DNA of 64,000 bases from JASHPR01 sp963808705 (GTDB lineage: Bacteria > Actinomycetota > Actinomycetes > Streptosporangiales > Streptosporangiaceae). The translations under genes and the position numbers were made by a program. Of this stretch, positions 34,500-42,772 are shown in pieces. The notes beneath the pieces are model-generated. The model had not been told where the DNA came from. It ran no database searches and worked only from the letters and a program-made list of their open reading frames with translations. The DNA is taken from positions 744,001-808,000 of the forward strand of contig CAWEHB010000008.1 in assembly GCA_963808705.1 (NCBI GenBank), read 5' to 3'. The stretch's first letter is position 1, and each line of letters starts with the position of its first letter.

Positions 34500-34892
34500 G
34501 TGGCTGACGCCGACGACGTGCGCCGCATCGCGCTGGGCCTGCCGTACGTGGAGGAGATCGACAGCGACGGCTTCGACTTCCGGGTCGCCGGCAAGGGGTT
34601 CGTCTGGTCCTACCCCGAGCGCAGGCCGGGCCAGCCCCGGCGCATCCGAACCGATGCCGCGGTGCTGTACGTCGGCGATGAGGCCGAGAAACAGGCCCTG
34701 CTCCTGGGCGAGCCCGGGCTGTTCTTCACCGCGCCCGGGTACGACGGCTGGCCGCTGGTGCTGCTGCGGCTGGGCGAGGTGGACGCCGGGCGCCTGGCGG
34801 AACTGGTGACCGACGCATGGCGGATGCGAGCCCCCAAAGCGCTCGCGGCCGGACTCGACGGGCCCGGCGACCTGCCGGACGCCCGGCCATAG
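34500..34892 (+). CDS. MmcQ/YjbR family DNA-binding-like protein
   Basis: The 130-residue protein is in the MmcQ/YjbR (CyaY-like fold) family: DDVRRIALGLPYVEEI at the start, FRVAGKGFVWSY, EKQALLLGEPGLFFTAPGYD and LVTDAWRMRAPKALAAG near the end. Members have unknown function, possibly nucleic-acid binding. GTG 34500 is preceded by GGGAGGGAC. It stands alone, followed by a hairpin at 34970-35001 and a convergent regulator gene. Confidence 0.85.
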   Translation: MADADDVRRIALGLPYVEEIDSDGFDFRVAGKGFVWSYPERRPGQPRRIRTDAAVLYVGDEAEKQALLLGEPGLFFTAPGYDGWPLVLLRLGEVDAGRLAELVTDAWRMRAPKALAAGLDGPGDLPDARP

Positions 34893-34969
34893 CCCTGGCT
34901 GTCGCGGAACTTCGGAGGGGCGGCACCACGGCCCGTGCTCCAGCCGCCGCCGCCAAGGCGCCCTTCTTG

Positions 34970-35001
34970 CGGGCTTTCGGGCGGCCGCTTGCGAAAGCCC
35001 G
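34970..35001. terminator. Perfect 10-bp stem hairpin between convergent genes
   Basis: CGGGCTTTCG (34970-34979) pairs with CGAAAGCCCG (34992-35001) across a 12-nt loop. There is no T-tract, which is usual in actinomycetes. Its place between the ends of the MmcQ gene and the winged-helix gene fits a bidirectional terminator. Confidence 0.6.
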
Positions 35002-35039
35002 ACGACAGGATCGGGCCGGCGTCTTTCCCGGCGGACAGG

Positions 35040-35375
35040 TCAGCCGCCGGCTGGCCGCGGCTGTGGCCGCGCCGACTCGACCGGTTCTAGCAGTTGCCGC
35101 AGCACCGTGGTGTAACGGTCCAGCGCGGCCCGGCCGTCATGGGTGAGCGACACCGAGGTCCGCGCGGTGACGCCGCTGCCGGTCTTCTCGGTCCGCACGT
35201 ATCCGGCGTCTTCCAGCTTGCGCAGGTGTGTGATCAGGTTGCCCGGCGTCAGCCCGATCACGTCCTGCAGCCTGGTGAAGGACAGGTTGTCCCCCTCGGG
35301 CAGCGTGGCCAGCGTCACCATGAGGCGCAGCCGCGCGGGCACGTGGATGACCGGGTCGAGTTCGTCCCGGCTCAT
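35040..35375 (-). CDS. Winged-helix transcriptional regulator (MarR/ArsR-like)
   Basis: The 111-residue regulator has the winged-helix domain PF13601 pattern: VIHVPARLRLMVTLATLPEG, SFTRLQDVIGLTPGNLITHL (recognition helix) and KTGSGVTARTSVSLTHDGRA (wing). Such proteins are small repressors. The start (ATG 35375) overlaps the stop of the upstream membrane-protein gene by 4 nt (ATGA), so they form a two-gene operon. The paired CTTTGC/GCAAAG palindromes upstream of that operon are the likely operators. Confidence 0.88.
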   Translation of the reverse strand: MSRDELDPVIHVPARLRLMVTLATLPEGDNLSFTRLQDVIGLTPGNLITHLRKLEDAGYVRTEKTGSGVTARTSVSLTHDGRAALDRYTTVLRQLLEPVESARPQPRPAGG

Positions 35376-36028
35376 GAACGGCGCTGCTCCGGGCCGACGG
35401 CCGCCAGCAGCAGGAACGCCAGGCCCGCGGCCAGCGCGCCCACGGCCCAGACCCCCACCGGGCCGGCGTACGCACTGGTGGCCGCCACCACGATCAGCCA
35501 GATGCCCGCGCCGAACACGAACCAGTTCGCCACGAAAGCGGAACTGAAGGCGTAGGCCATCCCGGTGACCAGCATGGGCGCGGTCGCTCCGTAGACGCCG
35601 ATCACGGACCAGCTGGCACCGGCGTGGAAGAGCGCTCCCTCCAGCGTGAATATCCCGGCGAGCCCGATCGCGAAGGACAGGAGGGAGATACGCCGCTGCC
35701 GCGCCGACCAGCCGCCGACGCCGGTGACCGCCCGGCCCACCACCACCCCGGTGACGACCACGGCCACCGTGGCGAGCAGGGTCAGCACCCCCAGCGCCGG
35801 GCCCGTTGGCCCGTGATACGGCCGCTGCCCGCGCACCGACAGCCAGGCTGCGCCGTAGCCGATGAGGTACAGCAGGCCGTAGGTCGCGAACAGCAGCCGG
35901 TAACTGATGTGCATCTCATGTTGGGCCCGCTCGCGTGCTTCCTGCATGATGGCTGCCGCGCCCTGGGCGTCCAGGCCCGTTCCCTCTTCGGGGTCCGCAC
36001 CGTCTTTCATGGCAACCCCCTCGCTCAT
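35372..36028 (-). CDS. Six-TM membrane protein, cotranscribed with regulator
   Basis: The 218-residue protein from ATG 36028 (MSEGVAMKDGADPEEG) has an N-terminal soluble region of about 45 residues (AAAIMQEARERAQHEMHISY) and roughly six hydrophobic helices to the C-terminus. I do not recognise a catalytic motif; similar proteins typically accompany PF13601 regulators. A GGGAGCC ribosome-binding site precedes the start. Its gene is the first of the operon and sits directly below the palindromic sites at 36046-36083. It may be the sensor or effector of that circuit. Confidence 0.78.
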   Translation of the reverse strand: MSEGVAMKDGADPEEGTGLDAQGAAAIMQEARERAQHEMHISYRLLFATYGLLYLIGYGAAWLSVRGQRPYHGPTGPALGVLTLLATVAVVVTGVVVGRAVTGVGGWSARQRRISLLSFAIGLAGIFTLEGALFHAGASWSVIGVYGATAPMLVTGMAYAFSSAFVANWFVFGAGIWLIVVAATSAYAGPVGVWAVGALAAGLAFLLLAAVGPEQRRS

Positions 36029-36045
36029 GTCGGCTCCCTCGTTAA

Positions 36046-36083
36046 CTTTGCATTGCAAAGCTAGCTTGCTTTGCCAGGCAAAG
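36046..36083. promoter_or_regulatory. Twin CTTTGC-N3-GCAAAG palindromes (candidate operators)
   Basis: CTTTGCATTGCAAAG at 36046-36060 and CTTTGCCAGGCAAAG at 36069-36083 share the arms CTTTGC/GCAAAG with 3-nt centres that differ. Their centres are 23 bp apart, about two helical turns, and they lie 18 bp upstream of the ATG of the membrane protein gene. This is typical spacing for cooperative binding of two repressor dimers, most simply the winged-helix protein of the same operon. Confidence 0.75.
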
Positions 36084-36348
36084 TCAAGGCCGACGCGCCT
36101 CCCGGGGCCGCGCAGGCCGGTGCCGGCCGGCGAGATGGCCACGGCCGGCGAGGGAATGAGCTACCGGGGCACCGACATGGCCGCGATGCCCGGTGACCAG
36201 AATCCGTATCCGGCCATCGTCCCGCCATCGTCCGGGGCGTAATGGCCGCCGTTCCCTTCTTGGCGGCTTTAAGGTAGTTTAACGGCCTAGTGCACGGCTT
36301 ACCCGTTCATGACCGGCCGAGCAAGACCCTGCACCGGGGGAGACTCTC

Positions 36349-37782
36349 GTGAGCAGGGGAACGCTGCGCACCCGGATCCTGAGCGCCATCGCAGCCGTCG
36401 GCCTGGCGACGGGGGTGCTCGCCGTGACGGCCGGCGCGGGTGCCTCGGCCGCGGCCCAGGCGGCAGTGACGTGCCCGACGGTTGACCCGACCACGCACGC
36501 GGTGACTCCCCCGCCGGCGCCGGGCGTGGACTGGGCCGGGTGCGATCTGCTGCAGGCCGACATGGCCGGCGCCGACCTGAGCGGAGCCGATCTGCTCGGG
36601 GCCACGCTCGACGACGCCGATCTGGCCGGCGCCGACCTGGCCGGCCTGGACCTCGGGTCCGCCGACCTCGACGGCGCAACGCTGACCGGCGCGGACCTCG
36701 GCGGCACCGACCTGGCCGGGGCCAACCTGACGAAGGTCGCGTCCGGCGGGATCACCGGGGCGCCGGCGCTCCCGGCCGGCTGGCTGGCCGTGGACGGCTA
36801 CCTGATCGGCCCCACCGCCGTGCTGACCGATGCCAGCCTCGCGGGCGCGCCGCTGGCCACGGCCGACCTGGACGGCGCCAACCTCACCGGCGCCGACCTG
36901 GACTCGGCCGACCTGTCGGACGCGAACCTGACGGCCGCCATCGCCGAGGACGTCGCCCTGGACCAGGCCGACCTGGCCGGAGCGACGCTGGCCCTGATCT
37001 TCGGCCGCGGCATCACCGGGACGCCGGAACTTCCCGCGCACTGGTTCCTGCTCAGCGGCTACCTGATCAGTCCGGGCGCCGACGTGGGCAACGCCGACCT
37101 GGCCGGAGCGGACCTGTCCGGAGATGACCTGGCCGGGACGAGCTTCGGCGAGGCCGACCTGAATGGCGCCGACCTCGGCGGGGCCGACCTGGCCGGCGGG
37201 TCGCTGTTCTCGGCCAGCGTGACCGGGGCCAGCCTGGCCGGCACCGACCTGGCCGGCGCGAACCTGACTAACGCCGGGATGATCCAGGCCAGCCTGCCCG
37301 GCGCCGACCTGTTCCGCGCGAACCTGTCCGGGACCGTCTGGTCCGACACGACCTGCCCGGACGGCAGCAATTCCGGCACTCACGCCAACGGATGCTCGAG
37401 CGCGCTCGCGTACGGCTTCGCCGGCTTCACCGCGCCCAGACCGGGGAGCACGGTGCGCAAGTCCGCGCGCTCGTTCTCGGCGCAGTTCCGGCTGACCGCC
37501 CCGGGCGGCAGCGCGATCACCAGCGCCATCGGCAGTTCGCTCGGTGACGCCCGCGAGGTCCGGGTGACGCTCGCCGGCCCGCGCATCAAGGCCGTCACCG
37601 CGTACTGCCGCTGGGCCGCCGCCGAGCATGGCTTCGCCTGCGCCGTGGACTTCCCGAGCTCGGTCCGGGCCGGGAAGGCGTACCGGTACACGATCACCGC
37701 GGCGGAGAACTTCGGGCCGGGCTTCGTCCGCGCGCCAGCCGCTCGAGGGGCCGTGAACCCGGCCGTCATCCACTTCAGCTGA
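36349..37782 (+). CDS. Secreted pentapeptide-repeat protein
   Basis: The 477-residue protein has a Sec signal peptide (TRILSAIAAVGLATGVLAV with cleavage near AGASA) and many A(D/N)LxG-type pentapeptide repeats in three blocks (about residues 60-125, 165-210, 245-325). The blocks are separated by two similar inserts containing GITGAPALPAGWLAVDGYLI and GITGTPELPAHWFLLSGYLI. A TCPDGSNSGTHANGC segment near 345 is a known cap in secreted members. Residues 370-477 form a separate beta-rich C-terminal domain with a Cys pair. The fold is a right-handed beta-helix; function is unknown. Start GTG 36349. Confidence 0.85.
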   Translation: MSRGTLRTRILSAIAAVGLATGVLAVTAGAGASAAAQAAVTCPTVDPTTHAVTPPPAPGVDWAGCDLLQADMAGADLSGADLLGATLDDADLAGADLAGLDLGSADLDGATLTGADLGGTDLAGANLTKVASGGITGAPALPAGWLAVDGYLIGPTAVLTDASLAGAPLATADLDGANLTGADLDSADLSDANLTAAIAEDVALDQADLAGATLALIFGRGITGTPELPAHWFLLSGYLISPGADVGNADLAGADLSGDDLAGTSFGEADLNGADLGGADLAGGSLFSASVTGASLAGTDLAGANLTNAGMIQASLPGADLFRANLSGTVWSDTTCPDGSNSGTHANGCSSALAYGFAGFTAPRPGSTVRKSARSFSAQFRLTAPGGSAITSAIGSSLGDAREVRVTLAGPRIKAVTAYCRWAAAEHGFACAVDFPSSVRAGKAYRYTITAAENFGPGFVRAPAARGAVNPAVIHFS

Positions 37783-37815
37783 CGGGAGACGCCGCCCGCC
37801 AGGCAGAATGGCTGC

Positions 37816-38193
37816 ATGGATCTTGGCTTGCGGGACCGCGTCTACCTGGTCACCGGCGGCAGCCGGGGGCTCGGGTTCGCCGCGGCCCGGGACCGCTTCG
37901 GGCGGCTGGACGGGGCGCTGATCAGCGCGGGCGGGTCACCGCCCGGCACGGTCACGGGCACCGCGGACGACGGGCTGCCGGTCAGGATCGCCACCGACCG
38001 GGTCCGCGAGCTTGACGCCCTGAGCGGAGATCCCGATGAGGTGCGGGCCCGCCTGTCCCAGCGCATCCCGCTGCGCCGGTACGGCGAGCCGGACGAGTTC
38101 GGGCGGGCCGCCGCATTCCTGCTCTCCCCCGCCGCGTCCTACATCACCGGCGCGATGATCCCGGTCGACGGCGGCGCCATCCGCTCGATCTGA
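37816..38193 (+). pseudogene. SDR-family gene with in-frame internal deletions
   Basis: The 125-residue product is a short-chain dehydrogenase collapsed to half length. Residues 1-25 carry the cofactor motif TGGSRGLGFAAA. Residues 26-50 (RFGRLDGALISAGGSPPG) correspond to about residue 80 of a normal SDR. Residues 75-125 (SQRIPLRRYGEPDEFGRAAA, then ITGAMIPVDGG) are the C-terminus. The Ser-Tyr-Lys catalytic core is absent, so it cannot be a normal enzyme. The frame is open throughout, so it may still be translated. Confidence 0.7.
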
Positions 38194-39585
38194 TCAGCCC
38201 GGCAGGCTCTCGACCGTGCCGGCGGCGATGGCGCTGACGAGCTGGGCGTGGTCTCGCTCGTTCTGGTCGGCGTACTGGCGGGCGAAGCGGACGATCTCGT
38301 CGGTGAACTTGTGCCCCTTCCCGATGTAGCCGTCGATGACCACCGGGTCCCCGGTGCGGGCGTGGGCGCGGGCGAGCGTCTCCCCGCACGCGGTGGCGAA
38401 CTCGGCGAGGCGAGGGGCGATCAGGTCGGTGGTCGGGATGATCTTCATGTCGCGGAACTGCCGTACGTAGTAGTCCTTCCCGTGCAGTGATCCCCAGCCG
38501 ACGAAGATGTCGGTGGCGCTCTGCACCAGCCGTTTGCCGTTGATCACCCGCGCGCCGTGGTGGTCGTGACGGCTGGGCTGGGTGTAAGCCTCGTACACCG
38601 CCTGCCCGGCCTGCTTGACCTGCAAGAACAACGGGTCGGCCCCGCTGCGGCCCTCCATGAGCACCAGGTAGACCCGCATTCCCACGCTGCCGACCCCCAC
38701 CACCTGGCGGACCACGTCGACCTCGGTGAACCGGTCGAACAGGGTCCGCCGGTCCTCCTGCAGGGTCAGCCGGTAGGCGGCCAGGAGGTGGTCGGTGAGA
38801 TCGGCCTGCTCGTCGTCGCTGATCGTGACGCGGACCGGGGGATCCTCGGTGATCCGCGGGCGGCCGTGCGCCATCGCCGTGAGCTTGGCGAACGCGCCCC
38901 GGCTGGTGCGGCGCTGCCGCTTTTTCTCGATGTGGACCGAGACCCGCCCGCGGTCGGCCGGCTCGAAGTAGTTGATCAGGCTGTCGACGTGCGTCCGGTC
39001 GTACCAGATGTCGAGTTCGGGCATCTTCGTGTACCGGCGCATGCGCCGGCAGTAGGCCGCCACGCCGGCGGTCACCGCCGCGGCCGCCTTCGACGGCTTG
39101 ATCCGGTTCTCCCGCGCCGCCACCACGACGCTGGCGGCGAAGCGCTTGACGTCCCACTCGAACGGGCCGGGCAGGGTCTCGTCGAAGTCGCGCAGGTCGA
39201 ACAGCAGGTTCCGTTCCGGCGTGGCCCACAGGCCGAAGTTCAGTAGGTGAGCGTCCCCGCAGAGTTGCACCGTCAGCCCGCTGCCGGGCTGGGAGGCGAG
39301 GTCGGCGGCCATGACCGCCGCAGCCCCCCGGTAGTAGTTCCACGGGGAGGCCGCCATGCGCTGATGCCGGATGGGCAGCAGGCCGGGAACCCGGATCTGG
39401 TTCTGGGCCAGGATCGACTCCAGCGCGTCGTGCCCGCGGTCCTCCTCCGCCCAGTGCCCCAGCGTGCCCCGCCGGGCCCGTTTCCGGGCGGCCTGCCCCG
39501 ACGCGCGCCGCTCGCCGCTCGTGGCCTGCAGGTCATGCAGCACCGCGGCGGAGTCCGGTGCTCCCGGTGAACTGGATCCGGTCAT
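38194..39585 (-). CDS. DUF2252 family protein (kinase-like fold)
   Basis: The 463-residue protein from ATG 39585 belongs to DUF2252. It shows LLPIRHQRMAASPWNYYRGAA in parts, the conserved CGDAHLLNFGLWATPERNL (a kinase-like HxN loop), the metal-type motif FDLRDFDETLPGPFEWDVKR, and the C-terminal GKDYYVRQFRDMK and TLARAHART. The fold resembles aminoglycoside phosphotransferases, but no substrate is established. The open frame extends upstream over the next gene, but the family N-terminus fits 39585. It lies 32 bp downstream of the DUF1579-like gene. Confidence 0.87.
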   Translation of the reverse strand: MTGSSSPGAPDSAAVLHDLQATSGERRASGQAARKRARRGTLGHWAEEDRGHDALESILAQNQIRVPGLLPIRHQRMAASPWNYYRGAAAVMAADLASQPGSGLTVQLCGDAHLLNFGLWATPERNLLFDLRDFDETLPGPFEWDVKRFAASVVVAARENRIKPSKAAAAVTAGVAAYCRRMRRYTKMPELDIWYDRTHVDSLINYFEPADRGRVSVHIEKKRQRRTSRGAFAKLTAMAHGRPRITEDPPVRVTISDDEQADLTDHLLAAYRLTLQEDRRTLFDRFTEVDVVRQVVGVGSVGMRVYLVLMEGRSGADPLFLQVKQAGQAVYEAYTQPSRHDHHGARVINGKRLVQSATDIFVGWGSLHGKDYYVRQFRDMKIIPTTDLIAPRLAEFATACGETLARAHARTGDPVVIDGYIGKGHKFTDEIVRFARQYADQNERDHAQLVSAIAAGTVESLPG

Positions 39586-39617
39586 GATTCTGGTCCTCGC
39601 CCGTGGCGGCCGGCGGA

Positions 39618-40139
39618 CTACGCCCGGCGGCGGATGAACATCTGCTCGTCGAGGTGCCAGGTCCGGCGGTCGTCGCCGGACACCTCTCCCGTCCAGCGGA
39701 AGGAGTCCGCCGTGATGTCGCGGAAGCACCAGCGCTCGGGCGGTTCGTCGTCGATCCCGTCGAGGACGATGTCGGCGCCGTCCGGGCGACCGATAAAGCG
39801 GCGGACCCGTCCGTTGAGGGGATCGATCCAGGTCGATCGCCACGCCGCGATGGACGGGTCGTAAAAGCGCAGGGTCGTTCCGTAGAAGGGCCGCAGGGTG
39901 GCCGCGGGCGGCCCCGAGGCCGGCACCTTCCACACGTCCTGGACCGCTCGGCCGCCCAGGACCCACCCGAAGTGCAGCTCGCCGATCATGGTCGCGGGCT
40001 TCCCGTTGCGGTCCGTCCCGTGCCATTCGATATCCCACGCCCCGACGAAGCGCCCGAACAGGCGGAGTTGCTCGGCGTGCGCGGGATCCGGGCCCGCCGC
40101 GCGCAGGGCGGCAGCAAGGTCATCCAGGTGGCTGTTCAT
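39618..40139 (-). CDS. DUF1579-like hypothetical protein
   Basis: The 173-residue protein from ATG 40139 (MNSHLDDLAAALRAAG) looks like the DUF1579/lipocalin-like beta barrel: FGRFVGAWDIEWHGTD, GELHFGWVLGGRAVQDVWKV, TTLRFYDPSIAAWRSTWIDP and SFRWTGEVSGDDRRTW. Such proteins are small cytoplasmic barrels of unknown ligand. It probably forms an operon with the DUF2252 gene downstream and the methyltransferase upstream, all on the minus strand with short gaps. Confidence 0.75.
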   Translation of the reverse strand: MNSHLDDLAAALRAAGPDPAHAEQLRLFGRFVGAWDIEWHGTDRNGKPATMIGELHFGWVLGGRAVQDVWKVPASGPPAATLRPFYGTTLRFYDPSIAAWRSTWIDPLNGRVRRFIGRPDGADIVLDGIDDEPPERWCFRDITADSFRWTGEVSGDDRRTWHLDEQMFIRRRA

Positions 40140-40172
40140 GCCCGTTAACCTACGCAACCCCGGCCCGCCTGG

Positions 40173-40907
40173 TCAGTCCCGCTGGTACACCGAGACGTGC
40201 TTGTCGCTGGCGGAGCCGAACGGCCGCCGGTCCCAGTCGCCGTAGCGCTCGCGCAGCCGCAGGCCGGCCTGGCCGGCCATCAGGTCCAGCTCGGCGGGCC
40301 AGCAGTACCGCAGGGCCACCGGCCGCAGCTGAATCCCCTGCTGGTCCAGCGTGACGACCTGGGTGGTGATGCGCTGGGTGGCCGTGTCGTAACACCCCAG
40401 CCCGGCCGTCACGGAGTCTTCGGTCACGGCCCGGGCCCAGACCTGCTGACCGCGGTCGGGCCGGGCCGCGTCCGGGACGAAGCATTCGATGACGAACGCC
40501 CCGCCGGGGTCCAGGACCCGGGCGGCGTTGCGGAAGCAGTCCGCCTGCCGGGCCTGGCTGAGCAGGCCGAACAGCGAGTTGAACACCAGGTACACCAGCC
40601 GGAACGGCCCGCTGGCCGGCCCGTCCGCCATGTCCCCGATGGTCACCGGGACCGACCCGCCGCCCGGCTTGGCGCGCAGCCGGTCGACCATCGGCGCCGA
40701 GGCGTCCACGCCCTCGACGGTGATCCCCCGGGCCGCCAGGGGGAGCGCGACCCGGCCGGTCCCGATCGCCAGCTCGAGCACCGGTCCCTCGCCGGCCAGC
40801 CCGGCGAGGAATTCCACCGCGGGCGCCGGATCGAGGTACCCGTGCCGCTCGTCATAGACGTCCGCCCACCGCTCGCCGTAGAACGCGGGGTCAGCAAACC
40901 CGGCCAT
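40173..40907 (-). CDS. Class I SAM-dependent methyltransferase
   Basis: The 244-residue enzyme starts at ATG 40907 (MAGFADPAFYGERWADVYDERHG). It has SAM motif I VLELAIGTGRVALPLAARG, the acidic GVDASAPMVDRLRAK, GDMADGPASGPFRLVYLVFNS and post-motif DPGGAFVIECFVPD. The substrate is not identifiable. Its stop is 33 bp before the DUF1579-like gene on the same strand, and the PPOX gene is 48 bp upstream, so a four-gene operon is likely. Confidence 0.87.
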   Translation of the reverse strand: MAGFADPAFYGERWADVYDERHGYLDPAPAVEFLAGLAGEGPVLELAIGTGRVALPLAARGITVEGVDASAPMVDRLRAKPGGGSVPVTIGDMADGPASGPFRLVYLVFNSLFGLLSQARQADCFRNAARVLDPGGAFVIECFVPDAARPDRGQQVWARAVTEDSVTAGLGCYDTATQRITTQVVTLDQQGIQLRPVALRYCWPAELDLMAGQAGLRLRERYGDWDRRPFGSASDKHVSVYQRD

Positions 40908-40955
40908 GCCGGCCACCCAAGCAGAACGCGGCCGCCGGGCGCCACCCATTTCCGG

Positions 40956-41363
40956 TCAGGTCGCGGTGACCGATCGCGCGCTGGTCGTCGGCTCGTCGGA
41001 ATCGATGCCGAAGGAGATGATGCGCGTGGGCTGTATCCGGACGATGGTGTCCTCGAACCGCTCGCCGAAGGCCTTGCCTCCGGACGGGATCACGGCCGCG
41101 GTCCCGCGCACCTCGATCATGCGCGGCTGCCACGGCGGGAGCACGTCGTCGATCACGATGCTCGCCCGGCCGGTGCGCTGCGCGTCGCGCAGCTTCTTGG
41201 TCTGGCTCATCCGCAGGCCGCCCACGTCTATCGCGTCGTGCTCCGCGTTGTAGCGAAACGACGTCGGGACCACGTGCGGCTGCCCGTCCGGGCCGACGGT
41301 CGCGATCCGGCCCAGCCGCTGCCCGGCGAGATAGTCCAGCTCCTTGTCGGTGAACACGCTCAT
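40956..41363 (-). CDS. PPOX-class (F420-dependent type) oxidoreductase
   Basis: The 135-residue split-barrel protein shows LAGQRLGRIATVGPDGQPHV near the start, SFRYNAEHDAIDVGG, and RASIVIDDVLPPWQPRMIEV, then a C-terminal IQPTRIISFGID. This is the pattern of pyridoxamine-phosphate-oxidase-like enzymes of the F420-binding type in actinomycetes. With cofC in the window, F420 use is plausible, though FMN cannot be excluded. It lies 6 bp after the TOPRIM gene on the same strand. Confidence 0.82.
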   Translation of the reverse strand: MSVFTDKELDYLAGQRLGRIATVGPDGQPHVVPTSFRYNAEHDAIDVGGLRMSQTKKLRDAQRTGRASIVIDDVLPPWQPRMIEVRGTAAVIPSGGKAFGERFEDTIVRIQPTRIISFGIDSDEPTTSARSVTAT

Positions 41364-41369
41364 GCCCGG

Positions 41370-41996
41370 CTAACCTGCCCGCCCGCGGCGGCATTCCGCC
41401 GACCCGGCGAGCACGCGATCCAGAGGCCGGGGAACCCGGGTGAGATCGAGCGCGCCGGCGAGCAGGCGCGCGTACTGGCTTTTCCGGCCGGACCGGGTGC
41501 CCATGAACCGGTGCAGCTGCTCGGCGAGGCTGTCTCGCTGGTGCGCGGGCTGCTTCTGGAACGTCCGGAACGACCGCAGCTCGCCCTGAGCCTGGACGAT
41601 CTGCTCGACCCCGGCAGGGCCGAGGGCGCGGATCAGCTCGTCTTCCAGGTCGGCGGTGCACACGTAGAAGCCGAGCGCCTCCATGTCGGCGCGGGACGCG
41701 CAGACGCCGAAGCCGGCCCGTTCGAGAGCGCGCCGGACGTGGCCTTCCTCGCCGACGTCGCACAGGCCAGCTACGCTGACCCCGATCCCGCGCGGGCCCA
41801 GCAGATCCAGGAAGCGGCTGACGTTGGTCGCGCCGTCCATGGCCAGGACGCGGATGCCCCCGCGGCCGAGCCTCTGGCCGCGTCGTTCGGCGAGGACCTC
41901 CAGCGCGGCCTTATCGCTCATCCCCTCGGCCAGCACGACCAATCCCACACGCCGAGTCTGCCGGCCAGGCAGGCACGAGTCGAACGGTTTACTCAT
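41370..41996 (-). CDS. TOPRIM nucleotidyltransferase/hydrolase domain protein
   Basis: The 208-residue protein contains an OLD-type TOPRIM domain: LVVLAEGMSDKAALEVLAER with the catalytic Glu, IRVLAMDGATNVSRFLDLLG, and VAGLCDVGEE with the DxxE-like acidic pair. The C-terminal helical region (GFYVCTADLEDELIRALG, then RTFQKQPAHQRD) is typical of actinobacterial stand-alone OLD-like TOPRIM proteins. No ATPase domain is present. ATG 41996 or GTG 41948 could be the start; homology begins near the latter. It probably cleaves or binds nucleic acid in an unknown process. Confidence 0.8.
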   Translation of the reverse strand: MSKPFDSCLPGRQTRRVGLVVLAEGMSDKAALEVLAERRGQRLGRGGIRVLAMDGATNVSRFLDLLGPRGIGVSVAGLCDVGEEGHVRRALERAGFGVCASRADMEALGFYVCTADLEDELIRALGPAGVEQIVQAQGELRSFRTFQKQPAHQRDSLAEQLHRFMGTRSGRKSQYARLLAGALDLTRVPRPLDRVLAGSAECRRGRAG

Positions 41997-42068
41997 TCGC
42001 CGCGTATTAACTCGGTTCCGGGCCCGTCGCGACTTCCCGCGAGGCGGCCAGGAGGGCACAATGGGGCG

Positions 42069-42713
42069 GTGACAAATGGCCAGGGGGGAGCGGTGTGCCC
42101 GCAATGCGGCAGCGCCGCCGCCGTGCATTCGATCGAAGAGCTGGCCGCAATGGCCAGGAGCCGGCTGGGCGAGCAACAGCAAGGGCCGGCTGCGGCGCCG
42201 CAGCCGGGGTATGCCGCGGAGCCGCAGCCGGGCTACGCGGCCGAACCACGCCCCGGCCCGCCCGGACCGCCTCCGGGCTACGCGGCCGAACCGCGCTCCG
42301 GCCCGCCCGGACCGCCTCCGGGCTACGCGGCCGAACCACGCCCCGGCCCGCCGGGCGGCTGGCCCGGCCGCGGCTCCGGCCTTCCCGACGTCTCGGGCGA
42401 CGGCCTCTCGTTCGGAGACGATCTCGCCGGCATCGCCATGACCGCCGCCACGCGATTCGTCGGCCGGGCGATCGGCCGCCGTATGCAGCGCACCTTGAAC
42501 GAGCGGGTGCTGCCGACCCTCGCCGCCAAGCAGGAGGCAACGCTGCGCGCGCAGATCGCGATCGCCGAGCGGCATCCCGATCTGCGCGCCTGCCTGACCG
42601 ATCAGGTGGTCTTCCTGGCCGGCGGCAGCCGCGTGCTGCCCATGGCGGGCCTCACCGGAATGCTCACCGTCGAGCAGGCCGATGCCCTGGTCGCCAGGCT
42701 GCGCGACGGCTGA
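42069..42713 (+). CDS. Zinc-ribbon protein with Pro-rich tandem repeats
   Basis: The 214-residue protein begins with a half zinc ribbon (VCPQCGS), followed by a helix (SIEELAAMARSRLGEQQQ). Residues about 45-100 hold tandem repeats of the type PGYAAEPRPGPPGPP, encoded by near-identical 45-bp DNA units at about 42231-42350. Residues 115-214 are a helical domain (MTAATRFVGRAIGRRMQRTL, then ERHPDLRACLTDQVVFLAGG). The architecture resembles small actinobacterial proteins of unknown function. Copy number of the repeat is likely variable among strains. Confidence 0.75.
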   Translation: MTNGQGGAVCPQCGSAAAVHSIEELAAMARSRLGEQQQGPAAAPQPGYAAEPQPGYAAEPRPGPPGPPPGYAAEPRSGPPGPPPGYAAEPRPGPPGGWPGRGSGLPDVSGDGLSFGDDLAGIAMTAATRFVGRAIGRRMQRTLNERVLPTLAAKQEATLRAQIAIAERHPDLRACLTDQVVFLAGGSRVLPMAGLTGMLTVEQADALVARLRDG

Positions 42714-42772
42714 TCTAGCGCGGGCCCGGACGGGCTGTCGTCTGGCCGACCCCGATCAAGTGGCCATCCGGG

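Noticed and set aside
42231..42350. Tandem 45-bp repeats considered as a CRISPR-like or regulatory array
   Set aside because: The units are contiguous without spacers and stay in frame as a Pro-rich coding repeat.
40197..42713. Plus-strand open frame of 838 codons
   Set aside because: Only its last 215 codons (from GTG 42069) look like a protein; the rest is antisense to the methyltransferase, PPOX and TOPRIM genes.
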